Positions 1 to 8,087 are shown, counted from the stretch's first letter. The stretch: 19,052 nt of DNA from CAZOOM01 sp964460795 (GCA_964460795.1 CAYWRU010000063.1:1-19052); one strand, 5' to 3'. Notes: a model not told the origin generated them from the sequence alone. Program-made: numbers and translations.

Positions 1-430
1 AGGCAGTTTGCGGATTTAAATGATCCCAAGCCATGTCCTCTTTTAATTCAATCCCGTTTTGACCGTAAACGCTCGTGGTGGAGGGAAAAAAAAGAGGGAG
101 GTTGAGTCTTTTGCAGGACTCAGCAATTTGCCGCGTGCATTCAATGTTTCGCTCTTCAAGATCTTTGGCGTAAAGGTGACTTTTTTCGGCATCCACTTGA
201 GCGGCTAAGTGAATTACGGCGTCCGCATCCTTTAAAAGGGACTCGATGCGAAGGTTTAGAATGTTTTTTTTATGCAATTCAATAGATGCGCTTTCTGGCA
301 AAGCCCTCAAAGAGCCGGTCGAAAGGTCATCGATCAGGCAGAGATTCATTTGAGGATAATCCTTGCAAAGTTTCTGGATGAGAAATGATCCAACATATCC
401 GAGAGCTCCGGTGATGACTATTCGCTTCAT
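1..430 (-). CDS. NAD-dependent epimerase/dehydratase, C-terminus beyond window
   Basis: Reading from an ATG at 430 to the window edge gives 143 open codons with no stop. The N-terminus (MKRIVITGALGYVGS) carries the Rossmann GxxGxxG dinucleotide motif of extended short-chain dehydrogenases. It is followed by an acidic pair near residue 40 (LIDDLSTGS), the HLAAQ strand-4 motif of sugar epimerases and STTSVYG, which supplies the catalytic Ser/Thr. The YxxxK catalytic pair should lie just past position 1, so it cannot be checked. The family acts on nucleotide sugars (4-epimerases, 4,6-dehydratases, reductases); the exact substrate cannot be told. The ATG overlaps the stop of the upstream epimerase (ATGA at 427-430), so it is the last visible gene of the minus-strand sugar operon and is likely translationally coupled. 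Confidence 0.9.
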   Translation of the reverse strand, partial: MKRIVITGALGYVGSFLIQKLCKDYPQMNLCLIDDLSTGSLRALPESASIELHKKNILNLRIESLLKDADAVIHLAAQVDAEKSHLYAKDLEERNIECTRQIAESCKRLNLPLFFPSTTSVYGQNGIELKEDMAWDHLNPQTA

Positions 431-1434
431 GGCTGGAGGGAATTTAGCAAGTGGTTTGCTGTGATGCGAATGCCGGACTCAAAATCCGTTGAGGGCTTCC
501 AGCCGGTCAGTTTCTGAAAGCGAGAAAAATCGGCTTCGTAATTTCTGGAATCTATCGGCAGAAGATCAGGAGCTTCTGCGCTCACCAAGGGTGAGGATAT
601 CCCGGTCAGTTTGTTGGCAATCCTTTGCACTGTTTTGATGGATTCCAGAATAGTCTCCGATTTACCGGATCCTATCACGTAAAAATTTTCTCCTGCTTGC
701 GGGACAAACAGCCCGGCCTGCAAAAAAGCATCAAGGGCATCGGAAATAAAAAGATAGTCGCGTCTTTCCAGGCCTTTCCCGTAAACCGTCAAAGATTCGC
801 CGCGCAGCGCTTTTTCAAGGAGGCGATTTAAAATGCCTCGATCTTTGCTTGAGCTTTCCTTCCCAGGTCCGTAGATATTGGGCAATCTCAGGGATAGAGC
901 ATGAAGATGGCCGTCTTTTGCAGCTTGCTTTAAATAATTTTCGGCTAATTGTTTGTGGAGGCAATAAGGAGTGAGGGGATGATCAGGAAAATCCTCATTC
1001 ACGGGAAGTTGATTCGGACAGCCAAAGATGGAAGCGGTGCTGGCGAAAACAACGGAAAGATTTTTCTTTGATTGTCGAGCGGCTTCAATAATTTCAATTA
1101 CGGGATGCAGATTGATCTTGGCATCGAGATCCGGCTGCTGAATCGCGACTCGCATACTTGTTTGTGCCGCAAAATGAAAAAGGATGTCACAATCTCGAAG
1201 ATGTTCAGTCCATGACGTTGCTGTTAGGGCATCCCAGGGGATGGCACTTATTTCTGCAGGTCCTGACAGCCCAGTAAGCTGCGAAGCGTTTCGGGTCATG
1301 GCCCGAACTTTGCAGGAAACTTGCGAAAGTGCTTTTATGAGTGAATAGCCGAGAAATCCGGAGGCTCCGGTAATGAGAATCGTTTTGCCGGAATAATTTT
1401 TCAAAGCAGAGCTGGTAAAAGGCAAGGCGTTCAT
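427..1434 (-). CDS. NAD-dependent epimerase/dehydratase (nucleotide-sugar type)
   Basis: This is a 335-residue extended short-chain dehydrogenase/reductase. Visible motifs are GASGFLG at about residues 23-29 (NAD(P) binding), FHFAAQ near 87-91, the STASIFG serine/threonine strand near 132-138, and the catalytic pair Y157-xxx-K161 in YCLHK. RLPNIYGPG and a later RRDYLFISD are typical of UDP-/dTDP-sugar epimerases and dehydratases. I chose ATG 1434 because it forms an ATGA overlap with the upstream methyltransferase, as at every other junction of this operon, and has AGG 6 nt upstream. A GTG at 1467 would add 11 residues and a 37-nt overlap. Paired with a second epimerase downstream, it probably acts late in making or modifying one activated sugar. 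The substrate is not determinable from motifs. Confidence 0.9.
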   Translation of the reverse strand: MNALPFTSSALKNYSGKTILITGASGFLGYSLIKALSQVSCKVRAMTRNASQLTGLSGPAEISAIPWDALTATSWTEHLRDCDILFHFAAQTSMRVAIQQPDLDAKINLHPVIEIIEAARQSKKNLSVVFASTASIFGCPNQLPVNEDFPDHPLTPYCLHKQLAENYLKQAAKDGHLHALSLRLPNIYGPGKESSSKDRGILNRLLEKALRGESLTVYGKGLERRDYLFISDALDAFLQAGLFVPQAGENFYVIGSGKSETILESIKTVQRIANKLTGISSPLVSAEAPDLLPIDSRNYEADFSRFQKLTGWKPSTDFESGIRITANHLLNSLQP

Positions 1435-2651
1435 AAGAACCTGACTTCCGGAATGTAAGTAATCCACTGTCCGCCTCGGGAGCGAAAGACTGTTTCTTTA
1501 GCTAGGATTTCTTCCTGATGATTCCATCCCAACAGTAATGCATATTTTAAATCCGGATTTTCAAAATAGTTTGGTGCGACTACGGGGATATGCATGCCGG
1601 GAGAGAATTTTCCTTGCTTAGACGGTGTCGAATCACAAATAAAATCAATCAGCTCCGGTCCGATCCGGCAAAAATTAAGAACGGTTGTGCTTTTCGAAGT
1701 TGCTGCATAGGCACAAATTCGATGTCCCTGAGAGCGTAATTTTATGAGCAGGTCGCGGAGTTTGTCCTTCGAGGAGTGAACTTGATCTGCAAATGATTGG
1801 TAGGGGGCGAAGGTGCTCAATTTAAGTTTTAATTCCTGATCCATTAGAGAGCGAAGTCTTGGAGTGGGTTGGGTTTCCTGGACGTGACAAAGCGTATAGC
1901 GCATGGAGCCGCCATGTGTGGATAGGGGTTCACCGTCTACGAGAGTTAAGCCATGGGATGAAGCAATCTTTTGTATGGAGAGTAAGGAAAAGAGAAAGAC
2001 ATGCTCATCATAAATCTGATCATAGGAGTTTTTTGTAAGGACATCAGGAAAATAAGGGTCTTCAAAAATAACCCATCCATCAGGTTTTAATAAAATCTTT
2101 AGTCCTTCAAAAAGTCCTGAGAGATCTGCAATGTGGCAAAAGGCATTGGCCGCCAGGATGAGATCTGCCTTACCTTCCTTTTGAAGAATGTCATGAGCGG
2201 TTTTAACATTAAAAAAAGTGTTAAGCGTTGAGACGCCTCGCTCTTTTGATATTTTTGCAGGATCGAGAGATGGCTCCACTCCCACATGCCGGATTTTATT
2301 TTCAGAAAATGGACGCAGTAAAGTCCCATCATTGGAGCCAATTTCAACGACGAATGGATCGGGAAGGGATTTTATTTCTGGTAGGAGAGAATTTGCCAGA
2401 GCTTTAAAGTGATGCGTCATTGCTTTTGAGCTTTGCGTGAGAAAAGGGTAGTGGTGATGAAAAAGTTTCTCCGGAGCCGGCTGGGTCATAAGCTGAACAA
2501 GGTTGCAGTTTAGGCAGACTCCGCAGATAAGAGGATAAAAATATTCCTGGCTAAATTCTTCTGCCTTTAGAAAGCCGTTGGCCAAAGGCATTTGACCTAA
2601 ATCTAGAAAAGGACTGAGCGGGTGAGTGCAGTGACGGCATGAGGCATTCAT
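1431..2651 (-). CDS. NDP-hexose C-methyltransferase-like SAM enzyme
   Basis: This 406-residue protein has the three-part layout of sugar C-methyltransferases (TylC3/NovU-type; Pfam Methyltransf_13, _11/_12, _14). The N-terminal zinc ribbon uses C5-xx-C8 and C46-xx-C49, followed by LVQL. The SAM-binding motif VEIGSNDGT lies at about 102-110, with an acidic GVEPS further on. The C-terminal domain contains the YAATSKSTTVLN stretch and DSTPSKQGKFSPG with HIPV, matching the family's GAxAKGxTLLN and DxxPxKQGxxxPGxxIPI patterns. Such enzymes methylate a carbon of a keto-sugar nucleotide before final reduction or epimerisation, which suits the two epimerases downstream. It shares ATGA overlaps with both neighbours. 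The general call is strong; the substrate sugar and methylated position are unknown. Confidence 0.92.
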   Translation of the reverse strand: MNASCRHCTHPLSPFLDLGQMPLANGFLKAEEFSQEYFYPLICGVCLNCNLVQLMTQPAPEKLFHHHYPFLTQSSKAMTHHFKALANSLLPEIKSLPDPFVVEIGSNDGTLLRPFSENKIRHVGVEPSLDPAKISKERGVSTLNTFFNVKTAHDILQKEGKADLILAANAFCHIADLSGLFEGLKILLKPDGWVIFEDPYFPDVLTKNSYDQIYDEHVFLFSLLSIQKIASSHGLTLVDGEPLSTHGGSMRYTLCHVQETQPTPRLRSLMDQELKLKLSTFAPYQSFADQVHSSKDKLRDLLIKLRSQGHRICAYAATSKSTTVLNFCRIGPELIDFICDSTPSKQGKFSPGMHIPVVAPNYFENPDLKYALLLGWNHQEEILAKETVFRSRGGQWITYIPEVRFL

Positions 2652-3391
2652 AGATCAATAATAACGTTCAAGCGTGTTGGACAAATGGAGAGTATTTGTG
2701 TGAGGGGCCGCCAGGTTATGGATTTTCCAAGAAAGAGATCTGAAAAAATCGCCGGAGTCCAGACTTGCTGTCCGCATTTCCTTAACTGGCGTTGATAGGT
2801 CAGGTACTGAGGCGTATGCATCACGCCTTCTCTGAGAAGAGTGTAGGTGTATCTTTTTTGAAAGGATTGGATAAAGGAACGGCCTATTTCCAGCATGCAA
2901 TGAAGCGGACTGGTAGATTGCGGCAGGTCCGCCAAAATAAGTTTTGCGCCTAAAACAGCTCTTTCGCGAAGGTTATTGATCAATTCAATTAAATCCTGAT
3001 GATGATTAAAATATTGAGCCACGCTGATGCAGAAGAAATAATGAAATTTTTTGGGACGCAGAAAGGCATAATTAAAGTTTCCGCTTGAAGATCGGGTGAA
3101 TTGGACATTCGTTAATTCTTTGCAGTTTTCTTGAGCCGCTTGAATCATGTTAAAGGATGGGTCGACTCCAGTCATTGATTCAATCTGAGGCGACAAAAGA
3201 CGCTCCAGATATCCGGGTCCGCACCCAATATTGAGAATTCGGTGGGTGCTGTTTAGGGGTATTTCTTTTTGAATCCCATCATAAAATAATTGAGCGTTGA
3301 GTTCATAAATTCGAGGACTTGGCCAAACTTTTGACTGGTTCCAATAAGCGGTCCATTTTGATGTTGGAGGCATGGGTGCGAGGGTATTCAT
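2648..3391 (-). CDS. class I SAM-dependent methyltransferase
   Basis: The product has 247 residues. Motif I is ILNIGCGPGY at about 52-61 and the acidic residue that binds the SAM ribose is D77 in TGVDPSFNM, so this is a standard seven-stranded methyltransferase of the Methyltransf_11/25 group. FCISVAQYFNH and KLILADLP later in the chain match motifs IV and V. The target cannot be read from the sequence; small molecule, sugar or lipid are all possible. It overlaps the oxidoreductase upstream and the C-methyltransferase downstream by ATGA, so it belongs to the same operon and plausibly acts on the same product. An internal ATG six codons in (3373) is a possible alternative start; I kept 3391 because of the overlap pattern. 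Confidence 0.88.
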   Translation of the reverse strand: MNTLAPMPPTSKWTAYWNQSKVWPSPRIYELNAQLFYDGIQKEIPLNSTHRILNIGCGPGYLERLLSPQIESMTGVDPSFNMIQAAQENCKELTNVQFTRSSSGNFNYAFLRPKKFHYFFCISVAQYFNHHQDLIELINNLRERAVLGAKLILADLPQSTSPLHCMLEIGRSFIQSFQKRYTYTLLREGVMHTPQYLTYQRQLRKCGQQVWTPAIFSDLFLGKSITWRPLTQILSICPTRLNVIIDL

Positions 3392-4764
3392 GATGATTTG
3401 GATAGGCGTTCCAGAAGTATGGGGATGCGGTCAAAGGCGCGCCGAATGCAGCGGTCGCTGTCCATGTAGCGGAATTCACCGCTGCGGCCTAGGATTTCTA
3501 AGGAGGGATATTGTGCCACAAAATCCTTTATTTTTTGCAGATGTTTTTGATACGTGTAATCATAGATAGGATAGGCGTACGGGATCTCAAAAGTAAAACA
3601 ATTTTTAATTTTATTCAAATCGAGATCAATATCGGTTCTTAAACTGCGTAAGATATCGTCTGAGATTTTCTCCGAGGTTTGCAGGGAATGATCTTGCGGA
3701 GATGGCGGGGATAATTCGAGCGCTAAGAGATTTTCGCCTTGCGGATTTAGATCAGGTGAAAACTGCGAAGTCTCAAAGAGTCGATTATACGGCCGATCCA
3801 AAAAATAAACATACTGCCGGCCTTTTAGAATGTTGCTTTGAGTGGTGGCGATGGCCATGAGCTGTAACGGACGATATTTAAGTTTCGTAGCAGTCTTCCC
3901 TATTTCATCAGGAATCTTTTCTTTCCAAATCGCAAAAAATTCCGGGATAGGGATGGTCGATACGACTGCGTCATATTTTTGATTTTGCAATGATGTGCCG
4001 TGATTCCAAGTTAGTAACCATTGGTTTTCTTTTGTGTGCTCTAAGTCTTCTAAGTGAATGGGGAGGTGGATTTTTACTCCTAAAGTTTTGCATTGAATTG
4101 CAAGGCGATCCGCGATTTCGCCAAAACCTTTGCGGGGATACTGCATGGGTAATTTTTCTCGTTCGAGGCTTGAGGTGCCTTTGGGCCTAGCCCCAAACGT
4201 TTGCAGAGTTTTAAAGAGTCCTTTGCGGATATTATAGGGAACGGCATCCGGGGACAGTTCATTGCACGGAATTTTCCAGAATTGTTCGGTGTAGGGTTTA
4301 AAAAAATGAGAGAAAAGATAGTCGCCGTAGTTATTGCGAAGGGTTTCCTCGAGCGTAGGATTTAGTGCTATTTTGGAAGTGAGTGAAAAAAAACGAAAAA
4401 TTAAATCGCGAAGTATATAAAAAACGGCGCTTGGTTTAAGGTTGGTGAGGAGATTGATGATATTAAGGGGGTAGTCTAGATGTCGCGATTGAAAGTTAAG
4501 GTGTACTTTGCGATGTAGGGGCGCAAGACCTTCGGGAAATAATTGTTGTACAAAATCATGAACTTCCTGGTCTTCGGTAAAAAAAGTGTGGGGGCCGATA
4601 TCGATTCCATGGCCCGATTTCCAGTAGGTCGCGGCGAGTCCGCCGACTTGTGGGGCTGATTCAAAGAGATCAACAGAGGCACCAGACTGGCTTAATTTCC
4701 AGGCGGCTGTTAGTCCGGTAATACCGGCACCGAGTACAGCAATATTTGGTTTTTTTTTTATCAT
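3388..4764 (-). CDS. FAD-dependent amine-oxidase/UGM-like oxidoreductase
   Basis: This 458-residue flavoprotein begins with the FAD-binding signature GAGITG (G12, G14, G17), E35 at the end of strand 2, the GG of QVGGLA, and DIGPHTFF, as in the NAD(P)-binding_8/amine oxidase group that includes protoporphyrinogen oxidase and UDP-galactopyranose mutase-like proteins. The C-terminus (YAYPIYDY, then GRSGEFRYMDSD) is the usual closing FAD contact region. In polysaccharide clusters such proteins often accompany glycosyltransferases and sugar modifiers, so a redox step or mutase-like reaction on a sugar or lipid-linked intermediate is more likely here than haem synthesis; that is inference from context. 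It is the first gene of the five-gene series, 85 nt after the lipoprotein gene. No clear Shine-Dalgarno sequence precedes the ATG. Confidence 0.87.
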   Translation of the reverse strand: MIKKKPNIAVLGAGITGLTAAWKLSQSGASVDLFESAPQVGGLAATYWKSGHGIDIGPHTFFTEDQEVHDFVQQLFPEGLAPLHRKVHLNFQSRHLDYPLNIINLLTNLKPSAVFYILRDLIFRFFSLTSKIALNPTLEETLRNNYGDYLFSHFFKPYTEQFWKIPCNELSPDAVPYNIRKGLFKTLQTFGARPKGTSSLEREKLPMQYPRKGFGEIADRLAIQCKTLGVKIHLPIHLEDLEHTKENQWLLTWNHGTSLQNQKYDAVVSTIPIPEFFAIWKEKIPDEIGKTATKLKYRPLQLMAIATTQSNILKGRQYVYFLDRPYNRLFETSQFSPDLNPQGENLLALELSPPSPQDHSLQTSEKISDDILRSLRTDIDLDLNKIKNCFTFEIPYAYPIYDYTYQKHLQKIKDFVAQYPSLEILGRSGEFRYMDSDRCIRRAFDRIPILLERLSKSS

Positions 4765-4849
4765 GGTGAAAGTGCGGTTACTTCAATCGATGTAGCGCCA
4801 AAGGTATTTTCTCATACTTTTGGAGGAAGATATAGAGAGGAGAAAACGA

Positions 4850-5221
4850 TCAGCTGTGGATAACATCCATAACTTTATCGTGGTAGATCTGGACAATAAA
4901 GGAGGACTGAGTGGAGTCGAGGCGTTCTTTGGGTTGCAAGTTGTAATAGACGTAGAGCCAATCCTCGGAAATATTGGGCTCCCGAACCACGATTTCCTGC
5001 GGCTGACCCAGGAGTGAGAGGACTTCATTGGAAGCCAGATCTTTCAAGGGTAGCACGTGCTTGGCGGCAAGGTAGCGATTCGTAATCTGATCTCGTCCGA
5101 TTTGCTCGCTTCCTCTCAGCATTCTAAAGAGTTTCCAGTCAAAGGCCCGTGGGGGCAAATCGAAGCCAACACAGCCTGAAAGAAGTGTTATTACGGCTAT
5201 AGCGGATAAGGTTTTTTTCAT
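4850..5221 (-). CDS. small lipoprotein, BamE/SmpA-like
   Basis: The product has 123 residues. It opens with a basic n-region, a hydrophobic core and the lipobox LLSGC with the acylated cysteine at C17, so it should be exported and lipid-anchored, most likely in the outer membrane since C17 is not followed by Asp. After a polar linker, LGQP (71-74), DWLYVYYNL (87-95) and FIVQIYHDKVMDV near the end follow the G-x-P ... W-x-Y ... final beta-strand pattern of the SmpA/OmlA (BamE) fold. BamE stabilises the BAM outer-membrane assembly machine, but many BamE-like lipoproteins have other or unknown roles, so I do not assign a symbol. It is transcribed away from the two-component system and may share a transcript with the sugar operon 85 nt downstream. 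Confidence 0.75.
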   Translation of the reverse strand: MKKTLSAIAVITLLSGCVGFDLPPRAFDWKLFRMLRGSEQIGRDQITNRYLAAKHVLPLKDLASNEVLSLLGQPQEIVVREPNISEDWLYVYYNLQPKERLDSTQSSFIVQIYHDKVMDVIHS

Positions 5222-5376
5222 GGTTTAAATATCGGCTGCCAAAGAATTAGCTTGATGATCAGAAAAGGATTCTATTGAGCTATGGAGGCAAAGTCTATAA
5301 AATAGTTTTCATCCAAACATTTTAATTCGGACGTCTGAGAGACGAAGGGTATAGTAACCGCATTGCGAGGCATCCT
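5222..5376. promoter_or_regulatory. divergent intergenic control region
   Basis: This 155-nt AT-rich gap lies between the minus-strand lipoprotein gene and the plus-strand two-component system and must hold promoters for both directions. On the plus strand a candidate is listed separately at 5275-5303. I found no convincing minus-strand -35/-10 pair. A small perfect inverted repeat, CGTCT-GAG-AGACG, sits at 5332-5344, between the candidate start site and the response-regulator gene, and could be an operator or just a small hairpin. Confidence 0.45.
5275..5303 (+). promoter_or_regulatory. candidate sigma70-type promoter for the two-component system
   Basis: TTGAGC at 5275-5280 is followed after 17 nt by TAAAAT at 5298-5303, with TATAAA overlapping at 5296-5301. 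Both boxes match the consensus at 4-5 positions and the spacing is ideal. Transcription would begin near 5310, leaving a leader of about 67 nt before the response-regulator ATG. This is pattern matching only. Confidence 0.4.
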
Positions 5377-6051
5377 ATGAAAGTACTAATCGTTGAAGAT
5401 GAAAAAAAGATGGCGAGCTTTATTGAGCGCGGTCTAAAGGAAGAGGGCTATGAAGTAGAGACCGCTGAAGACGGCGAAAGCGGCTTGGTTTTAGCTTCCA
5501 GTCATTTATATGATCTCATTATTCTCGACTGGATGCTTCCCAAAATGGACGGAATTGAAGTTTGTCAGAAGATTCGTCAGTCAAAAAAGAAAACGCCGAT
5601 TCTGATTTTGACGGCCAAGGATTCTGTGGATGATAAAATTCATGGACTCGATCAAGGTGCCGATGATTATTTGACCAAACCTTTTTCGTTCGAAGAGCTT
5701 CTTGCTCGGATGCGCGCCCTTCTCCGCAGGCCGGGGGATCTTAAAAAAGAAACGCGCCTCGAACAGGGCGATCTTGCGATGGATCTCTTGGCGCGTGAAG
5801 TTCGTATCCAGGATAAAGAAGTCGAGCTCTCGCAAAAAGAGTTCGCATTGCTTGAATTTTTGATGCGCCGCAAAGGTGAAGTCGTGACCCGGACACAGAT
5901 TGCGGACGAAGTTTGGGATCAGAGCTTTGATCCTATGAGCAATACCATTGATGTGTACATTAATTTTTTGAGAAAAAAAATTGATGTGCAGGATCGTCCC
6001 AGCCGCATTGAAACGGTTCGTGGATCGGGCTACCGTCTCAGCGTGGAATGA
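5377..6051 (+). CDS. OmpR/PhoB-family response regulator
   Basis: The product has 224 residues, the usual length for the family. The N-terminal receiver (about 1-117) keeps every functional residue: acidic pair E7-D8, phosphoacceptor D51 in IILDWMLPKMDG, T79, and the switch/lysine region Y98-K101-P102. The C-terminal winged-helix DNA-binding domain (about 128-222) ends with the typical IETVRGSGYRL. It should be a phosphorylation-controlled transcription factor dimerising on direct repeats. Its overall look is closest to the CusR/CopR/MprA branch, but the signal cannot be inferred. The start is supported by GCGAGG 6 nt upstream. It overlaps the kinase gene by ATGA, so it is paired with it, and it is divergent from the lipoprotein gene, a possible target. 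Confidence 0.95.
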   Translation: MKVLIVEDEKKMASFIERGLKEEGYEVETAEDGESGLVLASSHLYDLIILDWMLPKMDGIEVCQKIRQSKKKTPILILTAKDSVDDKIHGLDQGADDYLTKPFSFEELLARMRALLRRPGDLKKETRLEQGDLAMDLLAREVRIQDKEVELSQKEFALLEFLMRRKGEVVTRTQIADEVWDQSFDPMSNTIDVYINFLRKKIDVQDRPSRIETVRGSGYRLSVE

Positions 6052-7526
6052 TTTCCTTTCGTTCGGTCAAAACCCGCCTCACCTTATGGTATTCCTGCAT
6101 TCTTGCTTTTTTCCTCATTGTTTTTTCTGGTGTCATGTTGTGGATTTTTGCGGAAGCCCTTTACCGCGATACTGATAGTTATCTCCTTAACGAATCACGC
6201 TCTCTTGAAGAGAGTCTTGGCCGGGAATTAGCGCGAGTTGTTTCCAATAAAAAAATCATTCCGCAGTATCAGATATTTTCAACGTCTCTCTATTTTGATC
6301 CTGAGGTCAAGGCCAAGCTTATTCTTCGCATCCGGAAGTGGGAAGAGGACACCAAAAAAGTGACTCGGAGCCGGATGATGATTCGCGTCATGGGTCTTGA
6401 CCATACACCTCTTGTGATGAATCTGAAGCCGTGGGAAAAAGAAGTGATTTTCCCTGATTTTGAACGGGACGCCATTTTTATGGAAACAGGCGAATCCTTT
6501 CAGACAATTCATTTCAGACAAACGCCCGTACGGCTTTATTATCGATTGGTTCATTACCGGGATGTTCCGCTTCTTGTGATTGAGTGCGGAAATTCACTTG
6601 CCGAGACGGAAGCTACCTTGACTCGGTTTAAACTTGTTATTTTTATTTCAATTCCGCTTGCGGTATTGGCTAGTTTTTTCGCCGGCCGCTACATGGCCAG
6701 TCGGGCCTTTCGGCCGCTCGATCTTATGATCCGTGAGGCCAACAAGATTTCCGGCACTGATTTAAAGCAAAAACTACCGCGTACGCATACGGGCGATGAA
6801 TTGGATCGCTTGGCGGAAACTTTGAATGAGATGATGGACCGCATCGATGCTTCCAAGCGCGTTATTCAGGAATTTAGTTCAAATATCACCCATGAACTTA
6901 AAACGCCGCTTGCCATTATTCGCGGGGAGATTGATGTTGCGACGCGGCGAAATCGTCCGGCTGAAGATCTGGTCAAATCCTTGCGCGTGATTGAAGGGGA
7001 GACGATAGAAATGATCCGAATGGTGGATGATTTGATTTTTCTTGTGCGTACCGATGCGCGACAGTTGCGCTATGAGATGTCCGATGTGTCAATTTCTGAA
7101 ATTTTGAATTATGTGGTTGCGCATTTCAAGGATCGTGCGCACGAAAAAAAGATTCATTTAAATCCGTCGATTGAGCCTTCCTTATTCATTAAGGGAGACC
7201 CTGTTTATTTGAAGCGAGTCTTTACTAACTTGATCGATAATGCTCTTAAATTTACACCCGAGAAGGGAAAGATTGTGGCGCGGGCAGAAAGTCAGGGGAA
7301 GCGAATCGTGGTTTCTATTACCGATACGGGAATGGGGATTGAGCCTGAGAAGCTCAGTAAGGTTTTCTCCCGCTTTTATCGCACCGATGCTGCGCGAAAA
7401 TTTGAAGGATCGGGCTTGGGGCTAAACATCGTTAAAGCTATATCGGATGCCCATCGGGCAAAGATTGATATTCAAAGTACTCCTCAAAGCGGAACCACCG
7501 TTAGCATCGCCTTTCCCGCCTCATAA
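6048..7526 (+). CDS. membrane sensor histidine kinase with HAMP domain
   Basis: The product has 492 residues. TM1 lies at about 13-36 and TM2 at about 194-217, enclosing a periplasmic sensor region of about 155 residues with no family I recognise. A HAMP linker follows (starting at RAFRPLDLM, ending near residue 270), then the HisKA dimerisation helix with phosphoacceptor H282 in ITHELKTPLA. The HATPase_c domain shows the N box (NLIDNALKFTP), G1 box (DTGMGI), F box region (FSRFYRTD) and G2 box (GSGLGLNIVKAI). All catalytic motifs are intact, so it should autophosphorylate and pass phosphate to D51 of the regulator encoded just upstream. The architecture resembles CusS-type kinases, but no metal-binding motif is evident in the sensor region. 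Confidence 0.95.
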   Translation: MISFRSVKTRLTLWYSCILAFFLIVFSGVMLWIFAEALYRDTDSYLLNESRSLEESLGRELARVVSNKKIIPQYQIFSTSLYFDPEVKAKLILRIRKWEEDTKKVTRSRMMIRVMGLDHTPLVMNLKPWEKEVIFPDFERDAIFMETGESFQTIHFRQTPVRLYYRLVHYRDVPLLVIECGNSLAETEATLTRFKLVIFISIPLAVLASFFAGRYMASRAFRPLDLMIREANKISGTDLKQKLPRTHTGDELDRLAETLNEMMDRIDASKRVIQEFSSNITHELKTPLAIIRGEIDVATRRNRPAEDLVKSLRVIEGETIEMIRMVDDLIFLVRTDARQLRYEMSDVSISEILNYVVAHFKDRAHEKKIHLNPSIEPSLFIKGDPVYLKRVFTNLIDNALKFTPEKGKIVARAESQGKRIVVSITDTGMGIEPEKLSKVFSRFYRTDAARKFEGSGLGLNIVKAISDAHRAKIDIQSTPQSGTTVSIAFPAS

Positions 7527-7610
7527 AAAATATGCTTGCAAAGATTGTTCAATTTGTTAATACTAATAACTAAATAAAAGCTTAATAAACATATAATATA
7601 AGGTGTTTTC
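7527..7610. promoter_or_regulatory. AT-rich intergenic region before the PtsN-like gene
   Basis: This 84-nt gap is strikingly AT-rich compared with its flanks. AAGGTG at 7600-7605, 5 nt before the ATG, is a good ribosome-binding site for the next gene. A perfect TATAAT occurs at 7592-7597 but is too close to the start codon to drive a transcript that includes that site, and it has no good -35 box. TTGCAA at 7536-7541 followed after 16 nt by TAATAC is a weak alternative. No hairpin terminator was seen after the kinase gene, so read-through is possible. Confidence 0.3.
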
Positions 7611-8087
7611 ATGTTAAACCATTTGCTAACTCGGGATAGCGTGCATGTTCTTCAGGATTCAAACTCGTTAAAGAATGCCTTGAAATTTTCCATTGATGAG
7701 CTGCCATCCTGGAGGTTTACCGATCGCCACCGGAGGGGGCTGCTGGAGTCCTGCCTGCAGGTGTCTCATGATTCGTGGATAAAGATTTCAAGTGGAGTAA
7801 TTTTGATTCCGGTCAGGTTTGGAGGCGTTAAATTTCCGCTGCTATCTCTGGTGGTGTGTCCGAATAAAATCTTATCACCTCTTGGAACTGAAGATGCGAG
7901 TGTTCTCATCTTGCTCGTCTTACCTAATGATTCTTCCGAGGAGGTTTTTAATCATCTTCAAATTGCGTTGTGTCAATTATTCGAGGGGAGATTCTTGCAG
8001 GAGCGTATTCGGATCTGTTCGAATCGTCAGGAGCTATTGGATTTGTTGAGTATTGAGCCCTCGTATGAGGTGTCGGCGGCTGGATAA
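7611..8087 (+). CDS. PtsN/EIIA-Ntr-like protein lacking the active histidine
   Basis: The 158-residue length and the order of conserved segments match the PTS EIIA type-2 (mannitol/nitrogen) domain. An N-terminal helical part aligns with the family's start; SSGVILIPVRF sits where the family has GxGIAIPHGK; GVKFPLLSLVV follows; and the family's characteristic end is clear in ASVLILLVLPND, the helix LQIALCQLFEGRFLQERI, and QELLDLL. The phosphorylated histidine of IPH is replaced by valine (V68), so it should not accept phosphate. It could still bind partners as a locked, unphosphorylated EIIA-Ntr mimic; that is inference. Two genes downstream lies a YvcK-family protein, also tied to carbon metabolism and envelope control in other bacteria. 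The family call rests on visual alignment only. Confidence 0.68.
   Translation: MLNHLLTRDSVHVLQDSNSLKNALKFSIDELPSWRFTDRHRRGLLESCLQVSHDSWIKISSGVILIPVRFGGVKFPLLSLVVCPNKILSPLGTEDASVLILLVLPNDSSEEVFNHLQIALCQLFEGRFLQERIRICSNRQELLDLLSIEPSYEVSAAG

Noticed and set aside
3388..4764. Calling the flavoprotein protoporphyrinogen oxidase (hemG/hemY)
   Set aside because: The shared FAD motifs are common to the whole amine-oxidase group, and no haem gene is nearby while four sugar-modifying genes are.
7592..7597. Perfect TATAAT before the PtsN-like gene as its -10 box
   Set aside because: The start site would be only about 7 nt before the ATG and would exclude the good AAGGTG ribosome-binding site; no suitable -35 box is present. 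It is likely chance in AT-rich DNA.
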